Shown here: positions 41,355 to 49,897 of the stretch, piece after piece
Numbering within the stretch: position 1 is the first letter of the stretch
Layout of the letters: each line of letters opens with the position of its first letter
From: CAWDVH01 sp963805705
GTDB lineage: Bacteria; Actinomycetota; Actinomycetes; Streptosporangiales; Streptosporangiaceae
Length of the DNA: 64,000 bases
Direction of reading: 5' to 3'
Assembly (NCBI GenBank): GCA_963805705.1
Contig: CAWDVH010000005.1
Coordinates: forward strand, 558,001 to 622,000
The notes under the pieces: model-generated
Database searches by the model: none
What the model was told of the DNA's origin: nothing
What the model saw: only the letters and a program-made list of their open reading frames with translations
Made by a program: the position numbers and the translations under genes

Positions 41355-42641
41355 TCAGATCCCTCCGGCGAACCGGCCGGGCGCCATCCGGTGCCCGGGG
41401 TCGAACTGATCCTTGACGGCCCGCATGAGGCTGAGCGAGGGCACCGGGCCCCACAGGTCCACGGCCTCGCGGACCGGCGGCGGGGCACGCAGGACGACAG
41501 CGCTGGCGCGGCCGGGGCGCAAGGCAGCGCGCAGGGCGGCCAGGAACTCCGCTACCGGGCCCGGCGCGGCGCTCGCCACCACGGCGGCGTGCAGCACGCC
41601 CGCGGCCGCCGAGCCGCTGACCGCCGGGTCGAGTCCGGCGTCGTCCGCCGCGGCCCGGATGGCGGCCAGGACGCTGGGCAGCTCCGCGGCCCAGAACGCG
41701 ATCCTGACGAGCGTGCCGTCCCCGGCCGCCGCGGCTCCCCGGCCCCACCACGCGGGCGGCTCGGTGCCGACGGCCGCGCTGCCCGCGCCGCTCGTGCCGC
41801 CCAGCAGCTCGCGCATGCGCTCGGCCCGCTCGGGTGCCCCGGCCGGGTCTCCCTCGAGCAGGACCCCGGCGCGAATCGGCGTGCCGCGGCCCGGCCAGTC
41901 GATCTCCGCGGCGGACGGTGCCAGCGGGGACGCTACCGCGGCCGACATAACGGCGTGGGCGGCGGCGGCATCCGCGCAGTCCAGGGTGACGAACACCGAT
42001 GCCCCCGGCCGGGGATGCAGCCGGAAGACGGCCTCGGTGATCAGGCCCAGGGTCCCGTATGAGCCGGCGAACAGCTTGCCGATGTCGTAGCCCGCCACGT
42101 TCTTGACGACCTTGCCGCCGGCCTTGGCGATCGTGCCGTCCGCCCGGATCACGGTGATGCCGATCAGCAGGTCCCGCGGCGAGCCGTAGCGCAGCCGCAG
42201 CGGGCCGGCCACCCCGGTCGCCAGTACCCCGCCGACGGTGCCGGCCCGAGAGCCGGTCCCCGCGCCGGGCGGCGGATCCAGGGCGAGCTGCTGGCCCGCC
42301 GCGCCGAGCACCGTGGCCAGCCGGTCGATGCGGATACCGGCCTGAACCCTGGCGACCTGGTCCCCGGCGGCGTGCTCCAGCACGCGGTCCATCCGGGTGG
42401 TCTCGATCACCAGATCACAGCGGCGCGGGGGAGCGCCCCAGTCGAGCCTGGTCCCCGCCCCGCGGGGCAGCACCGCGAGATCCAGGGACGCGGCGGCCGA
42501 CATGACGGCACTGGCCTCCTCGGTGCTGGCCGGGGAGGCCACGTAGGTCGGCAGGGTCCCGGCCACGGCGTCCGCCGGCTGGCCCAGCCGGACAGCCGAG
42601 CAGGCCGCCAGCAGCGGCGCGGGGACCGAGTCAGCGCTCAA
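41355..42641 (-). CDS. glcE: Glycolate oxidase FAD-binding subunit GlcE
   Basis: 428 residues. A PCMH-type FAD-binding domain is seen from LPTYVASPASTEEASAVMSA through VLPRGAGTRLDWG and TVGGVLATGVAGPLRLRYGSPRD in pieces to GGKVVKNVAGYDIGKLFAGS, the usual GlcE signature. The C-terminal part is diverged and Ala-rich. TTG start at 42641. It lies 33 nt after glcD and abuts glcF, consistent with a three-gene operon for glycolate dehydrogenase. Confidence 0.9.
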   Translation of the reverse strand: MSADSVPAPLLAACSAVRLGQPADAVAGTLPTYVASPASTEEASAVMSAAASLDLAVLPRGAGTRLDWGAPPRRCDLVIETTRMDRVLEHAAGDQVARVQAGIRIDRLATVLGAAGQQLALDPPPGAGTGSRAGTVGGVLATGVAGPLRLRYGSPRDLLIGITVIRADGTIAKAGGKVVKNVAGYDIGKLFAGSYGTLGLITEAVFRLHPRPGASVFVTLDCADAAAAHAVMSAAVASPLAPSAAEIDWPGRGTPIRAGVLLEGDPAGAPERAERMRELLGGTSGAGSAAVGTEPPAWWGRGAAAAGDGTLVRIAFWAAELPSVLAAIRAAADDAGLDPAVSGSAAAGVLHAAVVASAAPGPVAEFLAALRAALRPGRASAVVLRAPPPVREAVDLWGPVPSLSLMRAVKDQFDPGHRMAPGRFAGGI

Positions 42642-42674
42642 GGCACACCAGCGATCGGATGGCCGTTTCGCATC

Positions 42675-44153
42675 TCAGTACTGCTCCACTTCACCAGAGG
42701 CAACCAGGGGATGGGGGGCGCGCCGGATGCCGGGGACCTCGCCGCACAGGCGCGGTGTCGGGTAGATCTTGCCCGGATTGCACAGTCCGGCCGGATCGTA
42801 GGCGCACCGCAGCAGCTGCATGGTGTCCAGGTCGTCGGGGCCGAACATCTTCGTCATGTACCGGGATTTGTCGACCCCGACGCCGTGCTCGCCGGTGATC
42901 GATCCGCCATGCTCGATGCACAGGTCCAGGATCGCGCCGGACAGCTCCTCGGCGGCCCGGCACGCCTGCGGGGAGGCGTCGTCGAAGAGCACCAGCGGGT
43001 GCAGGTTGCCGTCGCCGGCGTGAAAGACATTGGCGACCCTGATCCCGGCGGCCGCGGACAGCGCGGCGATCTTGTCGAGGACGTCCGGCAGCGCGGTCCG
43101 CGGCACGACGCCGTCCTGCACGATGTAGGCCGGGCTGATCCGGCCGACGGCGGCGAACGCCGACTTGCGCCCGGTCCAGATCGCGGCCCGCTCGGCCGGG
43201 TCCGCCGCCGCGCGGATCTCATAAGCACCCGCCTGCTCGCACAGGGCCCGTACCGCGGCGGTCTCGCGCTCGACGTCGGCCGCCGGGCCGTCGAGCTCGA
43301 CGATGAGCACCGCGCCGGCGCCTTCGGGATAACGGCAGGCCACGGCCGCCTCGGCCGCCTCGATGGCCAGCGCGTCCATCATCTCGATCGCGGCCGGCAG
43401 GATGCCCGAGGAGATGATGGCGGAGACCGCGGTGCCGCCCGCGCCGGTGGTCTCGAAGGCCGCCAGCAGGGTGGTGACCGCCTCCGGAATCGGCGTCAGC
43501 TTCACGACGATCTTCGTGACGATGCCGAGGGTGCCCTCCGAGCCGACGAAGGCGCCGAGCAGGTCGTAGCCGCCAGGCGCGCCGGTGCCGTCACCCAGCC
43601 AGGTCAGCTCGCCCTGCGGGGTGACGATCTCGAGCCCGGTCACGTGGTGGACGGTGAAGCCGTGCTTGAGGCAGTGCGCGCCGCCGGAGTTCTCCGCGAC
43701 GTTGCCGCCGACGGAGCAGACCTGCTGGCTGGAGGGATCCGGTGCGTAGAAGAGGCCGAACGGCTGCGCCGCCTTGCTCACGGCCAGGTTGATGACTCCC
43801 GGCTCGACGATGGCCCGCCTGCTCACCGGGTCAATGGCGATGATCTTGCGCATCCTCGACAGCACGATCAGGACTCCGTCGGCCCTGGGCAGGGCCCCGC
43901 CGGACAGCCCGGTGCCCGAGCCCCTGGCCACGAACGGGATGTTCGCCCGCGCGCATTCGGCCACGATGGCGGCCACCTGCTCCGCCGACTCCGGCAGGAC
44001 GGCGACCCCCGGGCTGCACCGGTGGGCGGTGAGGCCGTCGCATTCGTAAGTGCGCAGTTCCAGCGGGTCGCTGATGACGGCGGCCGGGCCGCAGATCTGG
44101 GTGAGCCGGGGGATCAGCGCGTCAGTCCCGGTCCTGGCTGCCTGCTCGATCAT
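42675..44153 (-). CDS. glcD: Glycolate oxidase catalytic subunit GlcD (FAD-linked)
   Basis: A 492-residue FAD-linked oxidase. The FAD-binding PCMH domain includes VLPESAEQVAAIVAECARAN, IPFVARGSGTGLSGGALP, CSVGGNVAENSGGAHCLKHG and VTGLEIVTPQGELTWLGDG. The C-terminal FAD-oxidase domain includes VFHAGDGNLHPLVLFDDAS and SITGEHGVGVDKSRYMTKMF with the active-site histidines. D-lactate oxidases share this architecture; the adjacent glcE, glcF and malate synthase favour glycolate. ATG at 44153 after GGAAGGCGGG. Confidence 0.92.
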   Translation of the reverse strand: MIEQAARTGTDALIPRLTQICGPAAVISDPLELRTYECDGLTAHRCSPGVAVLPESAEQVAAIVAECARANIPFVARGSGTGLSGGALPRADGVLIVLSRMRKIIAIDPVSRRAIVEPGVINLAVSKAAQPFGLFYAPDPSSQQVCSVGGNVAENSGGAHCLKHGFTVHHVTGLEIVTPQGELTWLGDGTGAPGGYDLLGAFVGSEGTLGIVTKIVVKLTPIPEAVTTLLAAFETTGAGGTAVSAIISSGILPAAIEMMDALAIEAAEAAVACRYPEGAGAVLIVELDGPAADVERETAAVRALCEQAGAYEIRAAADPAERAAIWTGRKSAFAAVGRISPAYIVQDGVVPRTALPDVLDKIAALSAAAGIRVANVFHAGDGNLHPLVLFDDASPQACRAAEELSGAILDLCIEHGGSITGEHGVGVDKSRYMTKMFGPDDLDTMQLLRCAYDPAGLCNPGKIYPTPRLCGEVPGIRRAPHPLVASGEVEQY

Positions 44154-44493
44154 GGTCCCGCCTTCCGTGGCCGCGCCTGGCGCCCGTCACCCGCAGCGCC
44201 TTTCATCCCCAGCGCCTTTCATCCCCAGCGTGCCCTCGCCCACCCCCAGCGTGCCCCGCGCGCGCCGAGTTTTCTACTGCGGAGCCGCACGGAGAACGAG
44301 CCCGGTGGCTGGCCGGAGGGTACCGGCGGAGACCGGATGGCCGCTATCGAGGTAGCTGCCGCCCAGGTAGATGGTCACGGCGGAGCCAGCCAGTCAGCCA
44401 GCGTCAGCAGCTGGTGGCTGTTGTTGGCGGGCAGGTAGCAGGCCGTCCGCCCAGCCAGCGATCATGAAACGGGATGAGCGGCCAGTGGCCGTT
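44154..44493. other. Intergenic stretch between malate synthase and glcD
   Basis: 340 nt with no supported gene. It includes an exact 16-bp tandem duplication, AGCGCCTTTCATCCCC, at 44195-44210 and 44211-44226, followed by partial copies. The glcDEF promoter should lie here. Confidence 0.6.
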
Positions 44494-46098
44494 TCAGGGC
44501 ATCTGCTCGTAAGCGGGGATGGTGAGGAACTCGGCGTAGTCATCAGCGAGCGCGACCGCCGTGAACAGCGTCACGGCCTCGTCGTAGCGGGCGGCGTCGA
44601 AGGCATCCCCTGACTGCTCGCGGATAGTGGCCAGTTCCTGGTCGATGATCTGCTGCACCAGGTCGCGGGTGACCTTCGGGCCGTCGGCCAGGCTGACGTC
44701 GTTGTGCAGCCACTGCCAGACCTGGGAGCGGGAGATCTCCGCGGTCGCCGCGTCCTCCATCAGGTTGAAGATGGCCACCGCGCCGTTGCCGCTCAGCCAG
44801 TTGGCCAGGTACTGCAGGCCCACGCTGATGTTGTTGCGCAGTCCCGCCTCGGTGATCTGGCCGGGAGTCTGCGAGATCGCCAGCAGGTCGCCGGCGCTGA
44901 CGCTCACGTCCTCGCGCAGCTTGCCGAGCTGGTTGGGCGAATCGCCGAGCACGCCGTCGAACACCTCGCGGCAGATCGGCACCAGGTCGGGGTGAGCGAC
45001 CCACGAGCCGTCGAAGCCGTTGCCCGACTCACGGGTCTTGTCCTCCCGGACCTTGGCCAGCGCCGTGGCGTTGACCTCGGGGTCGCGCCGGCTGGGGATG
45101 AACGCGGCCATGCCGCCGATCGCGTGCGCGCCCCGGCCATGGCAGGTCTTGACCAGCAGATCTGCATAAGAACGCATAAACGGGGCCGTCATGGTCACTG
45201 CATTGCGCTCGGGCAGGACGAAGTCCCGTCCCCTGGTGCGGAATTTCTTGATGATGCTGAACAGGTAGTCCCAGCGCCCGGCGTTCAGCCCCGCGCTGTG
45301 CTCACGCAGCTCATAGAGGATCTCTTCCATCTCGAAGGCCGCGGGGATCGTCTCGATCAGGACGGTGGCCCGGATCGTGCCCTGGGGAATGCCGAGCTGG
45401 TCCTGGGCCAGCCTGAAGGCGTCATTCCAGAGCCGAGCCTCCAGGTGGCTTTCCATCTTGGCCAGGTAGAAGTACGGGCCCTTGCCCTGGTCCAGCTGAC
45501 GCTGCGCGCAGTGGAAGAAGTACAGCGCGAAGTCGAACAGGCTGCCGGAGACGCGCTCGCCGTCCACCAGCAGGTGCTTCTCCTCCAGATGCCAGCCACG
45601 CGGGCGCACCACGATGGTGGCGAGCTCGCTGTCCGGCCGCAGCTGGTAGGACTTCCCCTCCTCGCTGGTGAAGTCGACCTTCCGGTCCAGCGCGTCCTTC
45701 AGGTTGAGCTGGCCGGTGACCATGTTGTCCCACAGCGGGGTGTTGGCGTCCTCGAAGTCCGCGAGCCACACCTTGGCGCCCGAATTGAGCGCGTTGATGG
45801 TCATCTTCCTGTCCGTCGGCCCGGTGATCTCCACCCGGCGGTCCACCAGGCCAGGGGCGGGCGCCGCTACCCGCCAGGACACGTCCTGCCTGACGTGGGC
45901 GGTCTCGTCAAGGAAGTCAAGCATGCCGCCGGCCGAGATCTCCTGCTGCCGGCGGGCACGAGCCTGGAGCAGTTCCGCGCGCCGCGGGCCCAGCTCGCGC
46001 TGCAGCGCGGCGATCAACTCGACCGCCCCGGCGGTCAGGATCTCGTCATACCGCTCCCCGGCCGGGCCGGTAATCTCCACACCCTTGATGTCGCTCAA
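44494..46098 (-). CDS. aceB: Malate synthase A
   Basis: A 534-residue malate synthase condensing glyoxylate and acetyl-CoA. WLADFEDANTPLWDNMVTGQ, VRPRGWHLEEKHLLVDGERV, ATVLIETIPAAFEMEEILYE, KTCHGRGAHAIGGMAAFIPS and NGFDGSWVAHPDLVPICREV are family segments. The TTG start at 46098 follows AGGAGGAG by 8 nt. With glcDEF downstream on the same strand it forms a glycolate-to-malate module; no isocitrate lyase gene is in the window, so glyoxylate probably comes from glycolate. Confidence 0.95.
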   Translation of the reverse strand: MSDIKGVEITGPAGERYDEILTAGAVELIAALQRELGPRRAELLQARARRQQEISAGGMLDFLDETAHVRQDVSWRVAAPAPGLVDRRVEITGPTDRKMTINALNSGAKVWLADFEDANTPLWDNMVTGQLNLKDALDRKVDFTSEEGKSYQLRPDSELATIVVRPRGWHLEEKHLLVDGERVSGSLFDFALYFFHCAQRQLDQGKGPYFYLAKMESHLEARLWNDAFRLAQDQLGIPQGTIRATVLIETIPAAFEMEEILYELREHSAGLNAGRWDYLFSIIKKFRTRGRDFVLPERNAVTMTAPFMRSYADLLVKTCHGRGAHAIGGMAAFIPSRRDPEVNATALAKVREDKTRESGNGFDGSWVAHPDLVPICREVFDGVLGDSPNQLGKLREDVSVSAGDLLAISQTPGQITEAGLRNNISVGLQYLANWLSGNGAVAIFNLMEDAATAEISRSQVWQWLHNDVSLADGPKVTRDLVQQIIDQELATIREQSGDAFDAARYDEAVTLFTAVALADDYAEFLTIPAYEQMP

Positions 46099-46272
46099 CT
46101 AATCGCTCCTCCTGCGGGCACGTCGGGCACCGCCCGCACTCGCGGCCGCTCGTGACTCCAGACGCTAACTGCCGCCCATCGGCGGGTCAAAGCCGGCTGC
46201 CCGATTCGCGGGTATTTGCCGCCGGGCGCGCCGCGCCTGCGGCGCCCTGAGCCCGTACGACCTGAGGGGCCG

Positions 46273-47079
46273 TCATGGTGCGTCAGCTGAGGGCGGTGGC
46301 GGCTGGACAAGGGCGTCCAGTGCCGCCATGGCGCCGGTGCCGCTTCGGTCAGTGTCGATGGCCCCCAGCACGATCGCCAGGATCGTGTCGGCGAAGATCC
46401 CGATACCCCCGGCCGGGTCCGGGCAGTAGTCGTCCGGCTGGATCCGGTAACGGAGCAGGCATCCGTCGAGCGTCGCCTGCAGCGCCAGGGCCAGCCGGTA
46501 TGGCGTCCAGCCAGGGCGCAGGACCAGCGCGGTGCCGGCGAACAGGGCCGCGAAGGCGTCCGACCAGACCTGGACACCGTCCTTCATGGCCGGCCGCAGC
46601 GCCTCCCACAGTGCCGGATGCTGGGGGAGCAGCGGCCCGAGATGGAGCGTCATATAGCTGCGCGGATTGCCCCGCAGGGCCGCCAGGACACCGTCGGCGA
46701 TCAGGACCGCCTGGGCCGAGAACGAGCTGGCTTCGGCGAGCTCGGCGGGCATTTTCCCGGCGTGGTCCTTCGGGTCCTCGGGCACCTCGTCGTCAACCAG
46801 CGCGTAGACGACGGCATCGGAGAGGAACTCCTCCCTGGTCGGCCAGCGGTTGAAGAATGCCTTCCGGCTCCCGCCGGACGTTCCCTCGGCAGCCGCCAGG
46901 CGGATCACGTCCTCGGTCCGCAGCCAGTCCAGGGCAGCGGGGAACCGGATGGACCGCAGCCTGGATGGCCGCGAGTCGGCACTCTGATCGTCCAGGTAGG
47001 CGTCGATCAGGTGGGTTGCTGCCTTCAGGAACCGGCGGGCTGTCGGATCATGGCGGGAGGGGGCTGGCCGTGGGCTCAC
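46273..47079 (-). CDS. TetR-like transcriptional regulator
   Basis: About 268 residues. The N-terminal region contains ARRFLKAATHLIDAYLDDQS and RLAAAEGTSGGSRKAFFNRW with PTREEFLSDAVVYAL, a TetR-type recognition helix. The rest is helical ligand-binding sequence (MTLHLGPLLPQHPALWEALR, YRLALALQATLDGCLLRYRI). A GTG at 47079 with GGAAG five nt upstream is preferred to a TTG at 47091. It lies just upstream of aceB on the same strand and may regulate glyoxylate metabolism, which is an inference from position. Confidence 0.75.
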   Translation of the reverse strand: MSPRPAPSRHDPTARRFLKAATHLIDAYLDDQSADSRPSRLRSIRFPAALDWLRTEDVIRLAAAEGTSGGSRKAFFNRWPTREEFLSDAVVYALVDDEVPEDPKDHAGKMPAELAEASSFSAQAVLIADGVLAALRGNPRSYMTLHLGPLLPQHPALWEALRPAMKDGVQVWSDAFAALFAGTALVLRPGWTPYRLALALQATLDGCLLRYRIQPDDYCPDPAGGIGIFADTILAIVLGAIDTDRSGTGAMAALDALVQPPPPSADAP

Positions 47080-47251
47080 GTATGCTTCCAACTGGTCGGA
47101 TATGGGGACTTTTATACCTCGGACCGGATTGTGCTTGTTTAGGGGGACTCAGTTGGCTCCTCACCTTCTGTGACATGTGCTGTCCGCAGGCTTCGTAGCG
47201 TAGTTATGCTCAGCGAAGCGCACCACAAGGGCCGGGGACCTGGAGGGCACT

Positions 47252-47274
47252 TCAGGCGGATCACATCCGCCTGA
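47252..47274. promoter_or_regulatory. Compact dyad between divergent genes
   Basis: TCAGGCGGAT (47252-47261) and ATCCGCCTGA (47265-47274) are perfect 10-bp arms around CAC, about 170 nt upstream of the TetR-like start. It could be an operator for that regulator or a hairpin. Confidence 0.45.
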
Positions 47275-47605
47275 TATGCGGCGCGGGCGGGCGGGAGGGC
47301 GCCGGGCAGGTCCTGGGGTGAGAACCGGGGCCGGACCGGCGGCCCGCCCGTGCAGCCCCGGCCTCGGTGCACGGCCTGGCCCCCCTTTCAGCAGGCGGCT
47401 GGCACGTCAATCTCAGTCAGTACCCATCCGATCTGGTGGCCGCCTATCCGGCTCTGATGGCCGCTCGGGCATCACGTCTCGCTGTTGCTTCACGCGGCGC
47501 CGCTGCCGATGATCAGATCGATGTTTAGGTGCCGAGGGTTGAGGTAAATCCGCGCTGCGGACAAAACCCTTATCGCCAGAATCCCTACCCCGCTGGCCAC
47601 GCCCG

Positions 47606-47665
47606 TTCCTTGATCCCGAAGGATGTTGGAGGCCCTGACCACCAGGATCCTTCGTGATCAAGGAA
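47606..47665. repeat. Palindromic repeat element, copy 2 (intergenic)
   Basis: TTCCTTGATCCCGAAGGAT (47606-47624) pairs with 47647-47665 with one mismatch in 19. The middle (GGAGGCCCTGACCACC) resembles that of copy 1. It is therefore the same family as 32822-32875. Confidence 0.85.
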
Positions 47666-47794
47666 AGCCGCCCTGTTCTGCCCGTCATGGGCCAGGACTC
47701 ATTCGAGTGCGTAGCGTTTTATTTACAATGAGTGATTTGAGCAGAACAGTCGCCAGTCGAGGGTTATCCTGTTCGCGCCATCTAGGGGGTGGCC

Positions 47795-49674
47795 ATGGCT
47801 GAAGACAATCGTCCGCCTCCGCCGCGCCGCCGCGCGCCCGGTGCCGATGCGGCGAGCGCGCAGTTGCCGCAGGCCCGGCGGATGTCACTGCTGCGGGACT
47901 CACTGGGTACCAACACGGAGCCGGAGCCGCCCGCACCGCCGGATGAGCCGCCGGTGGAGCCCGAGCCGCAGACCGAGTCGCCGCCCGCGGCGTCTTCGCG
48001 ATCGTCATTGCCGCCGCTGCCGCAGCGCGTGCCGGGCGCCAGCGCACTGGGGAAGCCGCGGCCAGCGCCTGGCGCCGATCCGCGCCCGTCCGCATCCAGC
48101 CCGCCCGCATCCAGCCCCCCGCATCCAGCCCCCCCGCATCCAGCCCCCCCGCATCCAGCCCTTCCCCCGCCAGCCCTTCCCCTATCGGCACGCCTGCGTC
48201 CTCTACCAGTACGTCCCCCGCTGGCACCGTCACCCCGAGCACGCCTGCGCGCCCCGCTGACCGGTCCTCCGCCAGCCCGCCTGCGTCCAGCGCAGCCCCG
48301 CCTGCATCCAGCACCCCTGCGTCCAGCCCGGCTGCGTCCAGCCCGGCTGCGTCCAGCCCGGCTGCGTCCAGCCCGGCTGCGTCCAGCCCGGCTGCGTCCA
48401 GCCCGCCGGTCACTATGCGCCCGCAGTCCGCTGCCCGCAGCTGGCCGGCCAGTGACACCGCCTCACCGGTGCTGGCCCCGCCGGCGCAACCAGCCGCGTC
48501 CCTTGTAGCGGGCTGGTCGCGCGCGGCGCCATCGGCTCCTTCACGTGCCGCAGCGCCGGCTCCTTCGCGTGCCGCGCCATCGGCTCCTGCGCGTGCCGGG
48601 CCGCCGGCTCCTTCGCGCGCGGCGCCGCCGGCTCCTTCACGTGTCGCGCCGCCGGCTGCTTCGCGGGCCGCAGCGTCGGCCTCCCCACGTGCGCTGGCCT
48701 CGTCGTCTGCAGCTGGCCAGGCCGCCGACGGCCAGCAGCGGCTGGCTGAGCCCGACCGGCACCGGCGAAGTCTGCTGTCGGCGCGCCGCTGGCGGCTCAT
48801 CGGGCTGCTCGCCGCGATCCTGCTGACTGCGGCGGTCGTCGCCCTGGTCCTGGCCGGGTCTGGCCATAAGGGTGACAAGGGCGGGAATCCGGCCGGCACA
48901 GCCAGCGGCCAGGGCCTGGTTGCGGAGCAGGCAGCCCGCAGCCAGGCTGTGGCCTTTGTCACCCAGCAGGTCAGCCGGGATTCCATCGTGGCGTGCGATC
49001 GAGTGATGTGCTCCTCGCTCGCGGCCAGGGGCTTTCCCGTCGGCAACCTGCTCGTGCTGGGACCGAGCTCGCCCGATCCCCTCGGCGCAGCTGTCGTCAT
49101 CGCGACGGCAGACGTCCGGAGCCAGATCGGCGCCCGCCTCAGTGCCCGCTACGCGCCGCTAGTCATAGCGAGCTTCGACTCCGGCGGCGCGCGGATCGAT
49201 ATTCGCGCGATCGCCCCTGACGGGGCCGTCCAGTACCAGGCTGCGCTCAGCGCGGACCTGCGGGCCCGCGAGAAGTCCGGAGCCGAGCTGCTGGGGAACA
49301 AGCACATCGACGCCACGGCCACCGCCAGGGCGCAGCTGGCAGCGGGCCAGGTCGACTCGCGGCTGCTGATCGCGATCAGCTTCATGACCGGGCAGCATCC
49401 GGTGCACATCGCGGACTTCAGCGGCCTTGCCCCTGGCGTCCCCCCCGGCGCCGGCCGCCCGCTCCGGTTCATGGACGTGGCCGAGCCAGCGGGCGCGACG
49501 AGCAAGGCCTGGCTGACCTACGTGCAGTCCGTCCGTGCTCTCCTCGGCGTGCAGCTTCCCACGTACCGTCCGCTGCGCATCGAGCTGACGCGGCTGCCCG
49601 GAGGTCAGGCTGTCCTGCGCATCGAGTTCGGCGCGCCGAGCCCGCTGGGGCTGCTCCGCGGTGGTGTGCGGTAA
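47795..49674 (+). CDS. Proline/alanine-rich single-pass membrane protein, split by a C-tract frameshift
   Basis: The N-terminus MAEDNRPPPPRRRAPGADAA starts at the ATG at 47795 and reads to a PASSP repeat region. There one 15-bp unit has C6 where its neighbours have C7 (48115-48120), so the frame shifts by -1. The downstream frame continues the same PASSP repeats, then SRAAPxAP repeats, a membrane helix (RLIGLLAAILLTAAVVALVL), and an outer domain of about 280 residues with two cysteines (VACDRVMCSSLAARG) and ending APSPLGLLRGGVR. Restored, it would be about 626 residues: cytoplasmic disordered tail, one helix, extracytoplasmic domain. No family is recognised. The tract could act as a phase switch, or the missing base may be an error. 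Confidence 0.7.
48091..48153. repeat. 15-bp repeat with C-homopolymers, one unit a base short
   Basis: Units GCATCCAGCCCNCCC run tandemly from 48092. Two later units end in C7, while the unit at 48107-48120 ends in C6. This one-base difference causes the frameshift in the proline-rich gene. Confidence 0.85.
48316..48405. repeat. 15-bp exact tandem repeat in the proline-rich gene
   Basis: GCTGCGTCCAGCCCG occurs five times without change (48331-48405), preceded by one copy with a single change. It codes Ala-Ala-Ser-Ser-Pro repeats. Exact identity suggests recent expansion. Confidence 0.9.
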
Positions 49675-49897
49675 CCGGGAAGCTCCCGATTCGCCCTGGG
49701 GCCAGGTCCCGTCGGCGTCCTGGCCGGTCCGGCACCTGGCGGCCCTACCGGCTGCCGGGCACATCCTGGCCCGCTCGGGTGTTATTCAGATGAAGATGGC
49801 CGCCATGCGTGGCACCATCGACTGATCACCCGCCGTGTGGCGGGCGTGACTGACCTAGGCGGCCGGCCCGCGTACCGGTGCCGGCCTTGGATGGCGA

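Larger units (their letters stand above)
47080..47794. other. Long intergenic stretch with hairpins
   Basis: 715 nt with no gene I can support on either strand. It contains a compact dyad (47252-47274) and the second copy of the palindromic repeat element (47606-47665), and separates the divergent TetR-like and proline-rich protein genes. Confidence 0.6.

Noticed and set aside
44704..46155. Plus-strand open frame over malate synthase
   Set aside because: Shadow of the aceB gene on the other strand, whose conserved segments are unambiguous.
47685..49100. Minus-strand frame with many Asp-Ala-Gly-Leu and Gly-Ala repeats
   Set aside because: The repeats are the complement of the 15-bp repeats in the proline-rich gene; there is no start context, and the membrane helix and outer domain read on the plus strand.
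49675..49697. CGGGA-AGC-TCCCG hairpin after the proline-rich gene
   Set aside because: Only a 5-bp stem; too weak to call a terminator with confidence.
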